A stretch of 64,000 nt of DNA from Isoetes taiwanensis. Taxonomy: Eukaryota > Streptophyta > Lycopodiopsida > Isoetales > Isoetaceae. The stretch is taken from assembly GCA_021234155.1 (NCBI GenBank), contig JAJEKV010000004.1, positions 30,859,134 through 30,923,133 on the forward strand. The letters run 5' to 3'. A program made the translations under genes and the position numbers. The notes beneath the pieces were generated by a model. It did no database searches. It saw only the letters and a list, made by a program, of their open reading frames with translations, and had not been told where the DNA came from. Positions 22,101-34,100 of the stretch are shown here, piece by piece; positions within the stretch are counted from its first letter, which is position 1; each line of letters starts with the position of its first letter.

Positions 22101-25100
22101 ATTCGTGAAACTGAAGTGGATGTGTTTAGACTTTATAATAAGGTAAACACTGCTTGCATCTGATAAGCCTGGACTGAAATCTTGCAATTCTTGCAAGAAC
22201 AGGTGCCGGAAGACTGTTTTTTCAAAGAATCTTGACGTTCTTTATCAAAATCGTCATATATTTCAAAATTTTTTGCTGATTTGTGCCGGTTTTAGTAGCA
22301 GGAGTCGCCTTTTGTCCAAATTTAGCTTCTATTCTAAATTTAGCCAATTCTTTTTTGGCTTTCTTGTGGAGTCAACTCGTCTCTTGTGCTCTCTTGTGCT
22401 TTCTAATGGCAGTTAGTCACGATCCTTGGAAATATTTTCAACATCCAGTTCTAGATGATCATAATTACTTTATGTGGAAAGAAGCTTTCAAGACAAATCT
22501 TAATCTCAAGGATTTGGGTGAAGTTCTTGACATTTGGGTTCCCAAAACAGATGATGAAAAGAAGAAAGATTTCTATGCTCTCAATCATCTTAGGGCTTGT
22601 ATTTGCACTGATTATCTTATGGATATTAAAGAGTTCTCTGATTTTTCAATAGCCTTTCAGTTTTTGCAAAAGAAGTGTGTTCTTAAATGTGAAGGCCAAC
22701 AGCTTGTTATTCAGAGTCAAATGGATAATCTGAAGTTAGTAGATTGCTCCAGCATGCGAGACTATTTGAAGAAACTCAAAACTGTTAGAAGAAGGAAACC
22801 CTAATGTAACCCTAATGTGACGTGGCATGATGCCACGTCAGCTCATATGACTACTTATAGTCATGACCTACTTTCATGCAAAGTGCTTTTTGGTGGCGGA
22901 CGTTTTGTTAACTGATTGTGGACGCCATGTCATATTTTCCTATAGTCTTTGTCTCCTAAAATGGTATCAGAGCCATGTTTACGGAAGATATGTTGAGAGG
23001 CAGGTCGGAGAAATTCTTGCTTGCCACTACGAATTTTGCTGAGTGCTTTTAGGATCTGGAGCAGAATGCCCTTAGCTTCCTATTGACGTCAATCTTGATT
23101 GGATCTGGCGAGTTTTTCAGCAAGCAAGTTTTTGTTGGTGCAAGCTGGTGACAGACTTGTTACAGTTTCTTCTTAAATCACAGTCAGATTTAGTATTTTT
23201 GTCTCAAAGCCATGGGAGGACCTGATCCATGGAAAATCACTCCAGAATCCAATACTGGATGGTTCCAATTACGTCTCCTGGAGTGAATTTTTTGAGATTT
23301 ATCTAGGTCTCCTCAAGTTAAAGAAGGTCTTGAAGCCAGGATGGGATCCAGATACAAAATGATACCTCGATGAAGATGAAGAAGCTTTGGATCATTTGAA
23401 ATCTCTGGTTGATTCTGAGATTAGATTGCAACTCAAGGAGTGCAAAACTTTTATGGAAGCTTGGAAATATCTCAAATCTTCATGTGTAGTCACTGGTCTT
23501 GCAAAACAGTCCCTAATCAAGCAGGAAATGGAGCAGTTGAAGCTGGCAACATGTGACAATGTGCAAGCCTACTTGTCTAAACTCAAATCCCTGAAGCAAC
23601 AACTCATTGGAGCAGGAGGAAGGATTGATGAACAAGATCTGATAATCTTGATCTTCAGAGGTGTGGGGGACAGATTTCAAAACATTATTGGCTCAATTAA
23701 GACATGCTCACAAAAGGGAGTTCAATTTACATTTACAGAAGTACAGAATCTGCTTGTTCAAGAAGAATTGGAAGATACTAATAAGGTACAGCAAGCTCAA
23801 CTTCAGTTAGCTCAGGTAAATTTAGCTGTGGCAGATGCTACTAAACTTAAGCAAACAGAAAGATACAAACATCCAGATAAGCCAGTTAAGGATCGATCTA
23901 ATATTATCTGTTTTGCTTGTGGCAAGAAGGGGCATTTCAGAAATAGATGTCCACAGTTCAAGCAGTGGTTAGAATCTACAAGAACAGGGACTTCTACGTC
24001 TACTTCCACTTCCACTCCCACACCAACACACCATGCATTCTCTGGGTCAGCAGTGTTGTCACCTTTGTTCTCTCATGAATATCTTGGTATGGCCATTACT
24101 GGTAATTTGGAGGACCTATCTTTGCCATATGACACTCAAATAATTCCTGACATTGAGCACGTTTTTGAGAAAACATTTGAGGTGAGTATTCATCTTGATT
24201 TGACTGTTACTACTGCTGCTCATGATGATGAGCAATTTCTTAGTTATGCTCCAGAACTTCCATTGATCCTTGGAACTTCAAATCTCAATGTTGCAACCCA
24301 TAGTGGCATGCCCTCACCGTTTCTTATGCTAGATTCAGGAGCATCTAAGCATCTTATAGGAGATGAAAGTCTCTTGCTTAATCCTCAGATTGATCAGTCA
24401 GTTCAAGTTACTGTTGGCAATGGTAATTCATGTCAATCGTACAGCAAAGGGGAACTTCATTTAAAGTCCAATGATGGTGTTATTATTGAAGTTCCAGATG
24501 TCACTTATCTTCCTACTTTTCTCACGAATTTGCTTTCTGTTTCTCAATTTGATCTTCAAGGAATGACCATTATTTTTGGCAATAAGAGAGTTTACATCAC
24601 CATGAAGAGTCCTTTTGAACTGTTATCTCCTGCTCAACTTGGGATTCTTTTGACTGGTCACTTGAATAAAGCAGGATTATATACTATGGATGCTCAGCCA
24701 CTGTCATATGCCACTAGTTTCATTGTTACTGATATGACTGCAGAGAGTTTATGGCATGCACGATTTGCTCACATGGGTGGTCAAGCCATTGGTGAGTTGA
24801 CTCGGTTGGCTATGGTTGAAGGACTGCCAAATTTAGCATCCAAGTATATTGAATGTGAAGCTTGTCATCTTGCCAAGCAACCTCAAGCACCGTATCCGGA
24901 TCATGCACAAGAGTGGGCAGAAAAACCATTAGAAATTGTTCACTCTAATCTATGTTATATGCCTGTCATATCATATGGAGGAGCAGCATATTTTTTCATT
25001 GTTGTAGATGATTTTTCAAGATTCACTTGGGTCTTTCTATTGAAAACTAAAAATCAGGTATTCTCTTATTTCAAAGATTTTGTTATTTTCATTCAGCAGC

Positions 25101-28100
25101 ATATGGGCAGCAAAATTAAAGAGCTCCGGACAGATAATGGCACTGAGTACGTGAATGGGGAATTTGATGCCTTTTGTCAAGCTAATGGCATTCATAGGCA
25201 ATTGATTGTGCCCTTTGCTCACTCGCAAAATGGAGTAGCTGAGCGAAAACATCGATCTCTACAGAATTTGGTTCGGTCGATGCTCACATATAAACATCTG
25301 AATTTGAAATTTTGGGGAGAAGCACTTCATGCCGCAGTTTACATAGCAAACAGGGCACCCACCAAGGCATTACCAAACATGACACCTTTTGAGGCATTTT
25401 ATGGTAAGAAACCACGTGTAGATCATCTTCGCATTTTTGGCTGTCTTGCCTATGCTGCTATACCTATGGAAAAACTCAAAAAGGCTGGAAAACTATCTGA
25501 CAGGGCCATTAAATGTATTTTTGTGGGATATTCTCTCAACAATAAAGGCTGGAGATTTTTTGATCCCAAAAACAAGCAAGTCTTTGTTTCCAGAAGTGTA
25601 CAATTTGTTGAGGATGCCGAATACAAGGAAGATAAGGCTGATATATCTTCATTTCAACTTGAGTTGCTGCATCATCTTTTTGAATATGCCAATTCAAGAC
25701 CCCTGACACCAGTGACACCAGCTAATGTTGTTGATGTATCCTCATTGTCTGCTGCTCATGAACAGAATTCAGCATCCGACAGTCAACCTCTTGCTGTTGA
25801 CACTCCTCTTGCTGTTGACACTGCTGATGATTCCACACATTTGCTAATTCCAGAAGATGATCACCATGGCATTCCATTTGTAGGCCAGGGAGTTTCCTCT
25901 CCTCTATATGAGAGCGATTTTTCCTCAAATTCTTTGGATGCTGATTATTCTTTGGCATCTATTCATGCTATTCCAGATCCTATGGCATCTCCAAGAAGAT
26001 CTAGAAGATTGGCTGGCTTACCACCAGAGAATGTTACATGCAATTTCGCTTTGATGGCTAAATACCAAGAGCATCAAGATCCCCAAACATTTAAACAAGC
26101 AGCCAAGCATAAAGAATGGATTACTGCCATGGAAAGTGAAATTTCAATGTTACTTAAGCAGCAGACCTGGGATTTGGTTTCTAGTCCATCCCACCATAAT
26201 GTCATTGGCAGCAAATGGGTTTTTCGCACTAAATTCAATTCAGATGGATCTGTAGCTAAGCATAAGGCGCGTTTAGTAGCAAAAGGTTATAATCAAAAGT
26301 TTGGCTATGATTATACCGATGTTTTTGCTCCTGTAGCTCGGATGGACACTATTCGTGCAGTCTTAGCTTTTGCAGCTGCCAAGGGATGGCCAATATGGCA
26401 AATGGACTTTAAGAGTGCATTCCTAAATGGGGATTTGAAGGAGACCATTTACATGGAACAGCCTGCTGGTTTTGTTAAACAAGGACAAGAACACTTAGTT
26501 TGCAAGCTCAAACAAAGTTTGTATGGGTTGAAGCAAGCTCCGAGGTGCTGGAATCATAAAATCAATGCATTTCTGCTAGCTGCAGGATTTCAGAGATCTC
26601 ATAAAGACCCTAGCCTTTATTACAAGTATCATGATGGTCGGACATGTATTCTTACTCTATATGTTGATGATGTTATCATCACAGGAGATGCTACGGAGCT
26701 AATATTGAAGTTGAAGGCTGATCTTGGTAATTCCTTTGAGCTTACAGACTTGGGTCTTTTACATTTTTGTTTAGGAATTGAAGTTTGGCAGCACTCTACA
26801 TATCTTCACCTCACTCAAACGAAATACATCAAGGATTTATTACTGCGGTTTCACATGGAAGATACCAAAGATGCTTCCAGTCCATATGAGCAGGGGAATA
26901 AACTTACTTTGAATTCTCAGGAACCTTCCTGTGATGTTACGCTCTTCAATGTTACGCTCTTCAGACAGCTTGTTGGATCTTTGATCTACCTCAATATTAC
27001 CAGGCCAGACATTACTTTTGCTGTTAGTCAAGTAAGCAGGTTCATGCAATCCCCCAAGCAAAATCATTGGCGAGCTGCAAAACGAATACTTGCTTATCTT
27101 AAAGCTACTATGACTGAAGGTCTAGTGTATAGAAAACAGGACAATATGGATCTACTGTTTTACACGGATGCTGATCATGCTGGAACTGATTTTGATTACA
27201 GACGGTCACATACTGGATACATCTCTATGCTTGGAGCTAGTCCAATTACTTGGGGATCTAAAAAGCACACTTCAGTAAGTCTTAGCACCACAGAAGCTGA
27301 GATAAAAGCCTTGGTTACAGGAACGCAGGAAATGATGTGGTTATTACAATTATTTCAAGAGTTGAAAGTTCCCATTTCAAAGGCTAAGCTGTTAGTGGAT
27401 AATTCTGGAGCCATAGATCTTCTCAAGGATGAACAGTACCATCATCCCACTAAACATCATGATACTGAGCTGTGCTTTGTCAGGGAACAAATGCAGCAGT
27501 CTACTTTGGATGTGGAATACTGTATAACTTCAAGTCAACTAGCTGATGGGATGACTAAACCACTTACAGGCTCAGGGCTTAAACAGATGAAGTTTCTGCT
27601 GGGCATGCAAAAGTTACAAGTCAACCCTTGATATGATGTTCCTCTGTTACATTCATGTGTTACAGTAGAGTTTCAGAAGGGGTGTTAGAAGAAGGAAACC
27701 CTAATGTAACCCTAATGTGACGTGGCATGATGCCACGTCAGCTCATATGACTACTTATAGTCATGACCTACTTTCATGCAAAGTGCTTTTTGGTGGCGGA
27801 CGTTTTGTTAACTGATTGTGGACGCCATGTCATATTTTCCTATAGTCTTTGTCTCCTAAAAAAAACTTTACACGAAGAGTATATTAGTGCTGGAGGTGAG
27901 ATGAAAGAAGTTAGACTTATTCTTTATGCTTTGAAAGGGTTATCAGCAAGCATACAGTCAAGTTTTACAAATAGCAACATGAGATGAAGATTGATTTTCA
28001 CCATCTGCAACAACAATTATTAGATGAAGAGCAAGACAATAAGAGAGCTATCCAGACTGAAGCTGCTCACTATTCTCACACAAAAGTTTCTTCTTCCTCT

Positions 28101-31100
28101 ATGCATTCTTCTACAGATGCTTCCTCTAGAAATGCATCTGCACCATCTAACAATTCTGCTAAGGAGCCTTTCACTTGCTGGTATTGTGGTAAGAAAGGCC
28201 ATATGAAACGTCAATGTAGGAAGTTACAACGAGAGTTTGCTCAATTTGCAAAAGAGCAATCAAAGGAGCAGCCACTCAAGTCCTCTACTACTCCAATTCA
28301 AGAGATTAGTGCTAAGGTTTCTGAAATCTCTGTTGATGAGTTAGAGGCTCAATTTCTTGGTGTTGCTGCAGAACATCTAGCAGAAGAAGAGCTCTGGTTA
28401 ATAGATTCAGTGGCCACCAAACATCTAGCAGGCAAATCAAATGTATTTTCCACACTTCAAAGGTATGACTCTACTGTAGTGAAGATGGCAGATGGAAATC
28501 TCACTCGAGCAAAAGGAACTGTTGATTTAAAGTTTGATCCATCAATGACTTTCAAACTTAATGATGTACTTCTTGTACCTGGGTTGCTGGTTAATCTGCT
28601 TAGCGTTAGCCAGTTTGATGGACAATTGGGTTTCTCAGTTCTTTTTGCTGGAGGATTGGTTCACATATTGCAGAAAAATCCATTACACTTTATTGATGTA
28701 AATCTGCTTGGTCCTCTTGCTCAAGGACATTTAACCAAAGAAGGTCTCTATGTGCTTCAAGGCAAGCGTCTTCTCTTGTTACCACTGTTACACAATTATC
28801 TGAAGAGTCTTCTCTTACTGCAAACTCTCTCCAAACTCCAGAATCTTTGTGGCATGAGAGGTATGGTCATGTTGGTATTTCTGCTTTGATTATAGCATCA
28901 AAATTAGATATGGTCAAAGGGGATTGCCATCTCTTAAGTTTCAAGACCTCCACTGTAAGCAAGTACAGGCACCTTATCCCAAACAAGCTGCATTTCGTGC
29001 TACTCAGCCTTTAGAGCTTATTCACACTGATATCTATTACATGCCTACTGAGTCATTGGTTGGGAACAGGTACTTTATTGTGTTTGCGGATGATTTTAGT
29101 AGGTACACATGGGTCTATACTCTTAAGTTTAAATCTCAAGCCTTCTCTACATTCAAAACTTTCAGTGCCTTGGTTCAAAATCAGTTTTCTACCTCAATCA
29201 AGGCTCTCAGGACAGATAATGCAAAGGAATATTTGTCAGCTGAGTTTGAAACTTATCTGAAGGACAAGGGTATTCATAGAGAACTCATAGTGCCCTATGC
29301 ACATTCGCAGAATGGAGTCGAACGGAAACATCGGACTTTTTTGGATTTGACAAGGAGTATGTTAAAACATAAGAATTTGTCTCCTGATTTTTGGGCAGAG
29401 GCAGTGTTACTGCATGAACACTGCATGTTATCTTTCTAACAGAGCTCCCACAAAAGCCTTGAATTTAAAAACACCCGTTGAGGCTCTTTATGAAGTTAAG
29501 CCTGATATATCTCATCTTCGCGTATTTGGTTGTGTGGGATATGCTTCTTATCCTCGAGAAATACTAAAAAAGAAAGGTAAATTATCTGACAGGGCAGTTA
29601 AGGTCATATTCATTGGCTACACTCCTAACATGAAGGCTTGAAGATGTTTTGATCCAGTTACCAAGAAGGCTTTTGCCTCTAGGAGTATGGAGTTCGTGGC
29701 AGATGCTCAATACTCGTTTGATTCTCAATCTGTTGCAGTTGATTATAACAAGGCAATTTTCAATCTATTTGACATTGAACCTTCTGTTTTACCAGCCTCT
29801 ATATCTTCAAGTTCTGTCTCATGTATGCCTCCATCTGTATCACATCCTAGTATTTCATTACCTTCCAATGATAACCTTGTTGTTTCTCATGAACCTTCTA
29901 CAGTTCTTACTGCTGCCCATGATCAGTCACCTTCTTTGTCCCCTGTTTCTCACACTCATTCAATTCTTCGAACTCAATCAAGTTGATGAACTGGAGTATT
30001 CAACTAAGTCTCTGCCAATTGTACCCAGATGATCTCGCCGGCTTGCTGACCTGTCTTTGCGTGCTGGTGATGATTCTAATATGTGTAATTATGTTCTGAT
30101 GGTTAAAGTTCTCAATGACAGTGATCCTATCTTCTATGGTCAAGCAGCAAAATGTGATCATTGGGCTAGTGCAATGAAGGACGAATTAGGCATGTTACAT
30201 AAACAAGGGACTTGGGAGCTTGTGCCAAAACCTCCAGGCAAGAATATCATTAGTGCAAAGTGGGTATATCGCACCAAGCACCAAATACCATTCAGATGGT
30301 ACGATTTCTAGGCACAAAGCCAGACTTGTTGCTAAGGGATATACACAACAAGGTGGTTTTGATTATAATGATGTTTTTGCGCCTGTGGTTCGGCTTGACA
30401 CATTACGTGCTGTTCTTGCTTTAGCAGCACAAAATTCTTGGCCTGTTCATCAGCTAGATTTCAAATCAGCGTTTTTAAATGGAGATTTAGAGGAGGAGTT
30501 ATACATGCAGCAACCTCCAGGTTTCGTGAATAAGGAGTACCCTGGTTATGTTTGCAAGTTGAAGAAAAGTCTATATGGACTTAGGCAAGCACCTAGATGC
30601 TGGAATCAGAAGATAAATGCTTATCTTATGAATATCGGATATCTTAGATCTCGAGCAGATCCTAGTCTTTATTTTAAGTTTCAGGACTCCAAAGTTTCTA
30701 TCATTGTTCTTTATGTTGATGATACGATTATGATAGGTAGTGCATTCTCTCTTATTGAACAAACTAAGGCATCTATTGCAGCTGATTTTGAGGTTACAGA
30801 CCTTGGCCTTATGCACTATTGTTTAGGTCTTGAAGTATGGCAAACTTCTAAAGGTATCCACTTAACCCAACAAAAATATGTCTCAGAAATTTTGGATAAA
30901 TTCCATATGACAGATTGCAAACCTGTGCTTATCCCTTGGGATCCAGGTCAGAAGTTGACTCTTCAATCAGATGATAAAGATACTGATGCTACTCTCTATA
31001 GATAGATAGTTAGTCGGTGCATTGCTTTATCTCACCATTACACGTCCAGATATAACATATGCTGTAGGAGTTCTTACGAGATTTATGACCCATCCAAAGT

Positions 31101-34100
31101 GAAGCAATCTCACTGGAAGGCAGCCAAGCAAGTGGTTCGTTATCTTAAAGGTACTCATAATGAGGATCTTTTCTATGGCAAGGTTTCAGAACCCAAGCTC
31201 CTTGTCTATTCAGATTCTGATATGGCCTCTACAGATTTGGATTCCAGGAAATCTCTTATAGGTTTTAAGTCTTTCTTTGGCAACAGTCCTGTTAGTTGGG
31301 GTTCTAAAACTCAAAGTACTACTAGTATTTGTACTACAGTTGGGGTTCTAAAACTCAAAGTACTACTAGTATTAGTACTACAGAAGCTGAGCTGAAAGCC
31401 TTCACAGATACTACTCAGGAATTAAAGTGGTTGCTTCATCTTGCTCGACTCTATTGTGATAATAGTGGAGCTATTTCACATGTTAAGGATTTCAAGATGC
31501 ACTTGCAGATCAAACATTTGGATATTAAACTCTGTTTTATTCGGGAGCAGCTGCAAAATGGTTGTCTTACTTTTTTCTATTGCTCCACCAAAGACCAGTT
31601 GGCTAGTTGGCTTGCCCATGTCCATCAGAGGTGCGGTATTACTCGCAGGTGGCGAGTCTGGCAGCGAACGGCGTCAGCAGTGGCTACCCGATCGCTCGCA
31701 AAATGAGGAACCCGGCTTCGTGCCGGTGGTGCAGTTCCTCGCTGAGGCCATGCCATTATACTTGGAAGCTCTCAGAGCTCCCACGTATACTGACCTGGTT
31801 TCAGATGGTTTCAGATGGCGGAGTCCCAGGTGATACCTCTGTCCCTCCACCTCGAGCCGATGCCGCATCTGTGGTAGGGCAAAGCCTTTTGGGGCGCGTG
31901 TCGGAGATATGATTCAAGACCGGTCGATAACTGGTAGCCCCTGGAAAACTTCCCCTAAGCTTGATTTGTCTTCTAAAAGCTTATGACCAAGCATGGATGT
32001 GCTTGACTCACACCAGCTCCAAGAGTTGATGGGTGGCAAGAAGTAAGTCATATCTATTCCACTCCGACTAATGTTATTTTTGGCTAGTTGGCTGACGGTT
32101 TCACTAAACCACTTTCAGGCAGATTGTTTAAACAAATGAAAGGTGTTTTGGCTCTTCAGTCTTATGCCTCTGGGGGGGGATATCTTCAAGCATTCTCTTT
32201 GTTTTTTATTCTTTTTGTTGTTCATTTCTCAGCCATGCTAGTCATCAGGGGGGATATTAGAGGATTATCCACGTGTCTAGATGACTATACATGCCGAGTC
32301 ACTTGTTGCTGACGTGGCATCTTTATAAGCCACAGTCACGCTTCATTTTCAGTTAGTGAAGCCTCTAGCTAGTTTTCTAGATGCTCTTGTATCTTCTTCA
32401 TTCTTCAAGAAATACATTCTATTCAGAAGCCTTTGGTTCAACATGAAATGACTAAGAGGCTCATACCGTCCTTGCAGATTCAAACTGCTGTACATATTTG
32501 CTCTCCTGTATGGGTCTTCAATAGATGTTAATAAATCCCCCCTTCCCCCCTGGTAGTGGTGCAATGGCACCTTGGGTCTTGAACACATTGGTTTCAAGCA
32601 GCATTTTCTAATGGGGAAAATTGGCCTTAGCCATCTACACTGGGCTTTCAGGGTCAATCTTGCATCGGCTAAGCTCCAGAAATACTGCGAGTGGAGATTC
32701 CAAGTCCTCTCAGGAGAACGAGATTGATCCTACAGGTTTAAGATTCATGAGATGCAGTTTCTCAAAGGCAAGGGGGCTTCAGACCAGCACTTGATCTATA
32801 CCAAAACTGAAAATAACAACAGAGTTATGAGCATGAAAAACACTGGAACTATGCAATGCTATACATTGCATTGTAATTAAAATTGGCAGATAGTGGGTCA
32901 CAATCCTGGCAGATATCAGAGAACTGTCTGGGCTCCTCTATAAACTGGGTTCTGCAGTATAGATTTCTGTGAAAAGTATAACACCGGGGACTTGAACGTG
33001 AGAGAAGACATGAATTTTATGTTACTGGAAAGAGCATGAGGTGTATACTTGGTGTTATGTGTTGCCGCATAATCTACTGGTATATATGCTTTGAGTAGTT
33101 AGAGAGTATGGTTCCTCTCCTGTTCCTTGGTGTAGCGGAATGAAATAAAGTACTTATCAATTAATACTGGGCTGCTGAGAGATATTAAAGCCGTTAATAT
33201 AATATGAAGCGTATCTTTTCTCCAAATGAAAGAATAAATGTACTGTCATTGTTGGTGCCTTCTGTTCTTCTTTTTTCAAAGTCAACCTTCAATTTACCTG
33301 GTTTTTTGGACTTTGCAGGTGGATACGATAAAAGCAGCATGCAATCTGCAGCTGCTAGATTTAGTTATGGAATCTTCAGATATATCTCAAACTTACTCTG
33401 AAAAGATCATAGTAAAGTTCCTTGATTATGAGCACAGGTATCGTTTGTTTGGAGTTCCATGGCTCAGTATTATTCAAAGACTAATCAGAAGTATTAAGCT
33501 TCTTCATGCAAGAAAGCATTCTCATACTTATCTTTGGGTTGGCAGAACTAGACGTAGAGGTCAAAGAGGGGTGTTCCAAGGGGGTAAACTTGGAAAGCTA
33601 TTGGAGGCTCTTTCCCTGTTGCATTGGCCACAACAAGAGGTGCAATCAGTTCATACCAATATTTTGTAGAGGTTTTGTTTGACTGCTTCTTCCTATTTTA
33701 AGCTGCATTCAAATACTGTGTTGCTTTCCTGTACAGAAGGGCACATGGCTGTGGTGCCTCTCAGACTTACCATGGGCTTCCTGTTTTTGCTTGATCCCCT
33801 TCTCTTCAGAAGGGCAGGATCACGTTACAGCAAAAAAAAAGGTTACTTTATACAGTGAAATTTAATTATTCTTTACCTTTGATGTATTTGAACTCTTTTC
33901 TCGCTTAAGTGTGGATGCACCTCCTGCTGTTCTACAGCTCCCAAAGCCTGGCCAAACACCCAGTTTAAAGTAGCAATACATTTTGTGGTAGACTGCCTCC
34001 AAAAGAAGCTATAATGCATATAATGTAATGTAATGTGTTTCTCCCATCAAGTATGACCTTCAGATCCATAGGCATCAAACGAGACATTTGGCCTCAAGAT

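Larger units (their letters stand above)
22783..27861 (+). mobile_element. Young Copia LTR retrotransposon, nested, LTRs identical
   Basis: A 5079-bp Ty1/Copia element inserted in the gag of the outer Copia, with target duplication AAAAC at 22778-22782 and 27862-27866. The 179-bp LTRs (22783-22961 and 27683-27861) show no difference by eye, so the insertion is recent. The primer-binding site TGGTATCAGAGC is at 22962-22973 and the polypurine tract (AGAAGGGG) ends at 27682. One long frame (23387-27631) encodes protease, integrase, RT and RNase H. Only the gag N-terminus is broken. The LTR begins TGTTAG and ends CTAAAA, where the inverted-repeat rule would predict CTAACA. Confidence 0.95.
27867..32180 (+). 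pseudogene. Outer Copia pol region, broken
   Basis: Continues the outer element: gag tail (stop near 27985), CCHC knuckle CWYCGKKGHMKRQC (about 28178-28219), protease LIDSVATKHLAG (28404, Gly of the DSG site replaced by Val), GAG-pre-integrase, integrase (FADDFSRYTW, RTDNAKEYLSAEFE), RT (QLDFKSAFLNGDLEEEL and YVDDTIMIG in the clean frame 30220-31005), and RNase H (SDSDMASTDLDSRKS, DNSGAI, ADGFTKPLSG at 32088). Frame changes or stops occur at least near 27985, 28780, 28900, 29430, 29640, 29985, 30290 and 31005. A 44-bp duplication and a 467-bp insert disrupt RNase H. Confidence 0.88.
21846..32440 (+). mobile_element. Outer Copia LTR retrotransposon (contains nested elements)
   Basis: Ty1/Copia element flanked by the 5-bp duplication ACATG (21841-21845 and 32441-32445). 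LTRs are 21846-22014 and 32255-32440. The primer-binding site TGGTATCAGAG begins at 22015, complementary to initiator-Met tRNA, and a polypurine stretch (GGGGGGA) precedes the 3' LTR. The order gag, protease, integrase, RT, RNase H identifies Copia. It is interrupted by the young Copia at 22783-27861 and by a 467-bp insert at 31613-32079; without these it would be about 5 kb. Coding frames carry several stops and shifts and the protease site is altered. It lies inside a LINE 3' UTR within an RST1 intron, sense to the gene. Confidence 0.92.

Noticed and set aside
23360-23362. Programmed readthrough of the gag TGA in the young Copia
   Set aside because: A second break (one-base frame change about 125 bp upstream) and no known readthrough context make mutation or sequence error more likely.
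29649-30032. 127-codon Leu-rich frame in outer Copia
   Set aside because: Alternative frame over the variable linker between integrase and RT; the true frame reads at 29687-29986.
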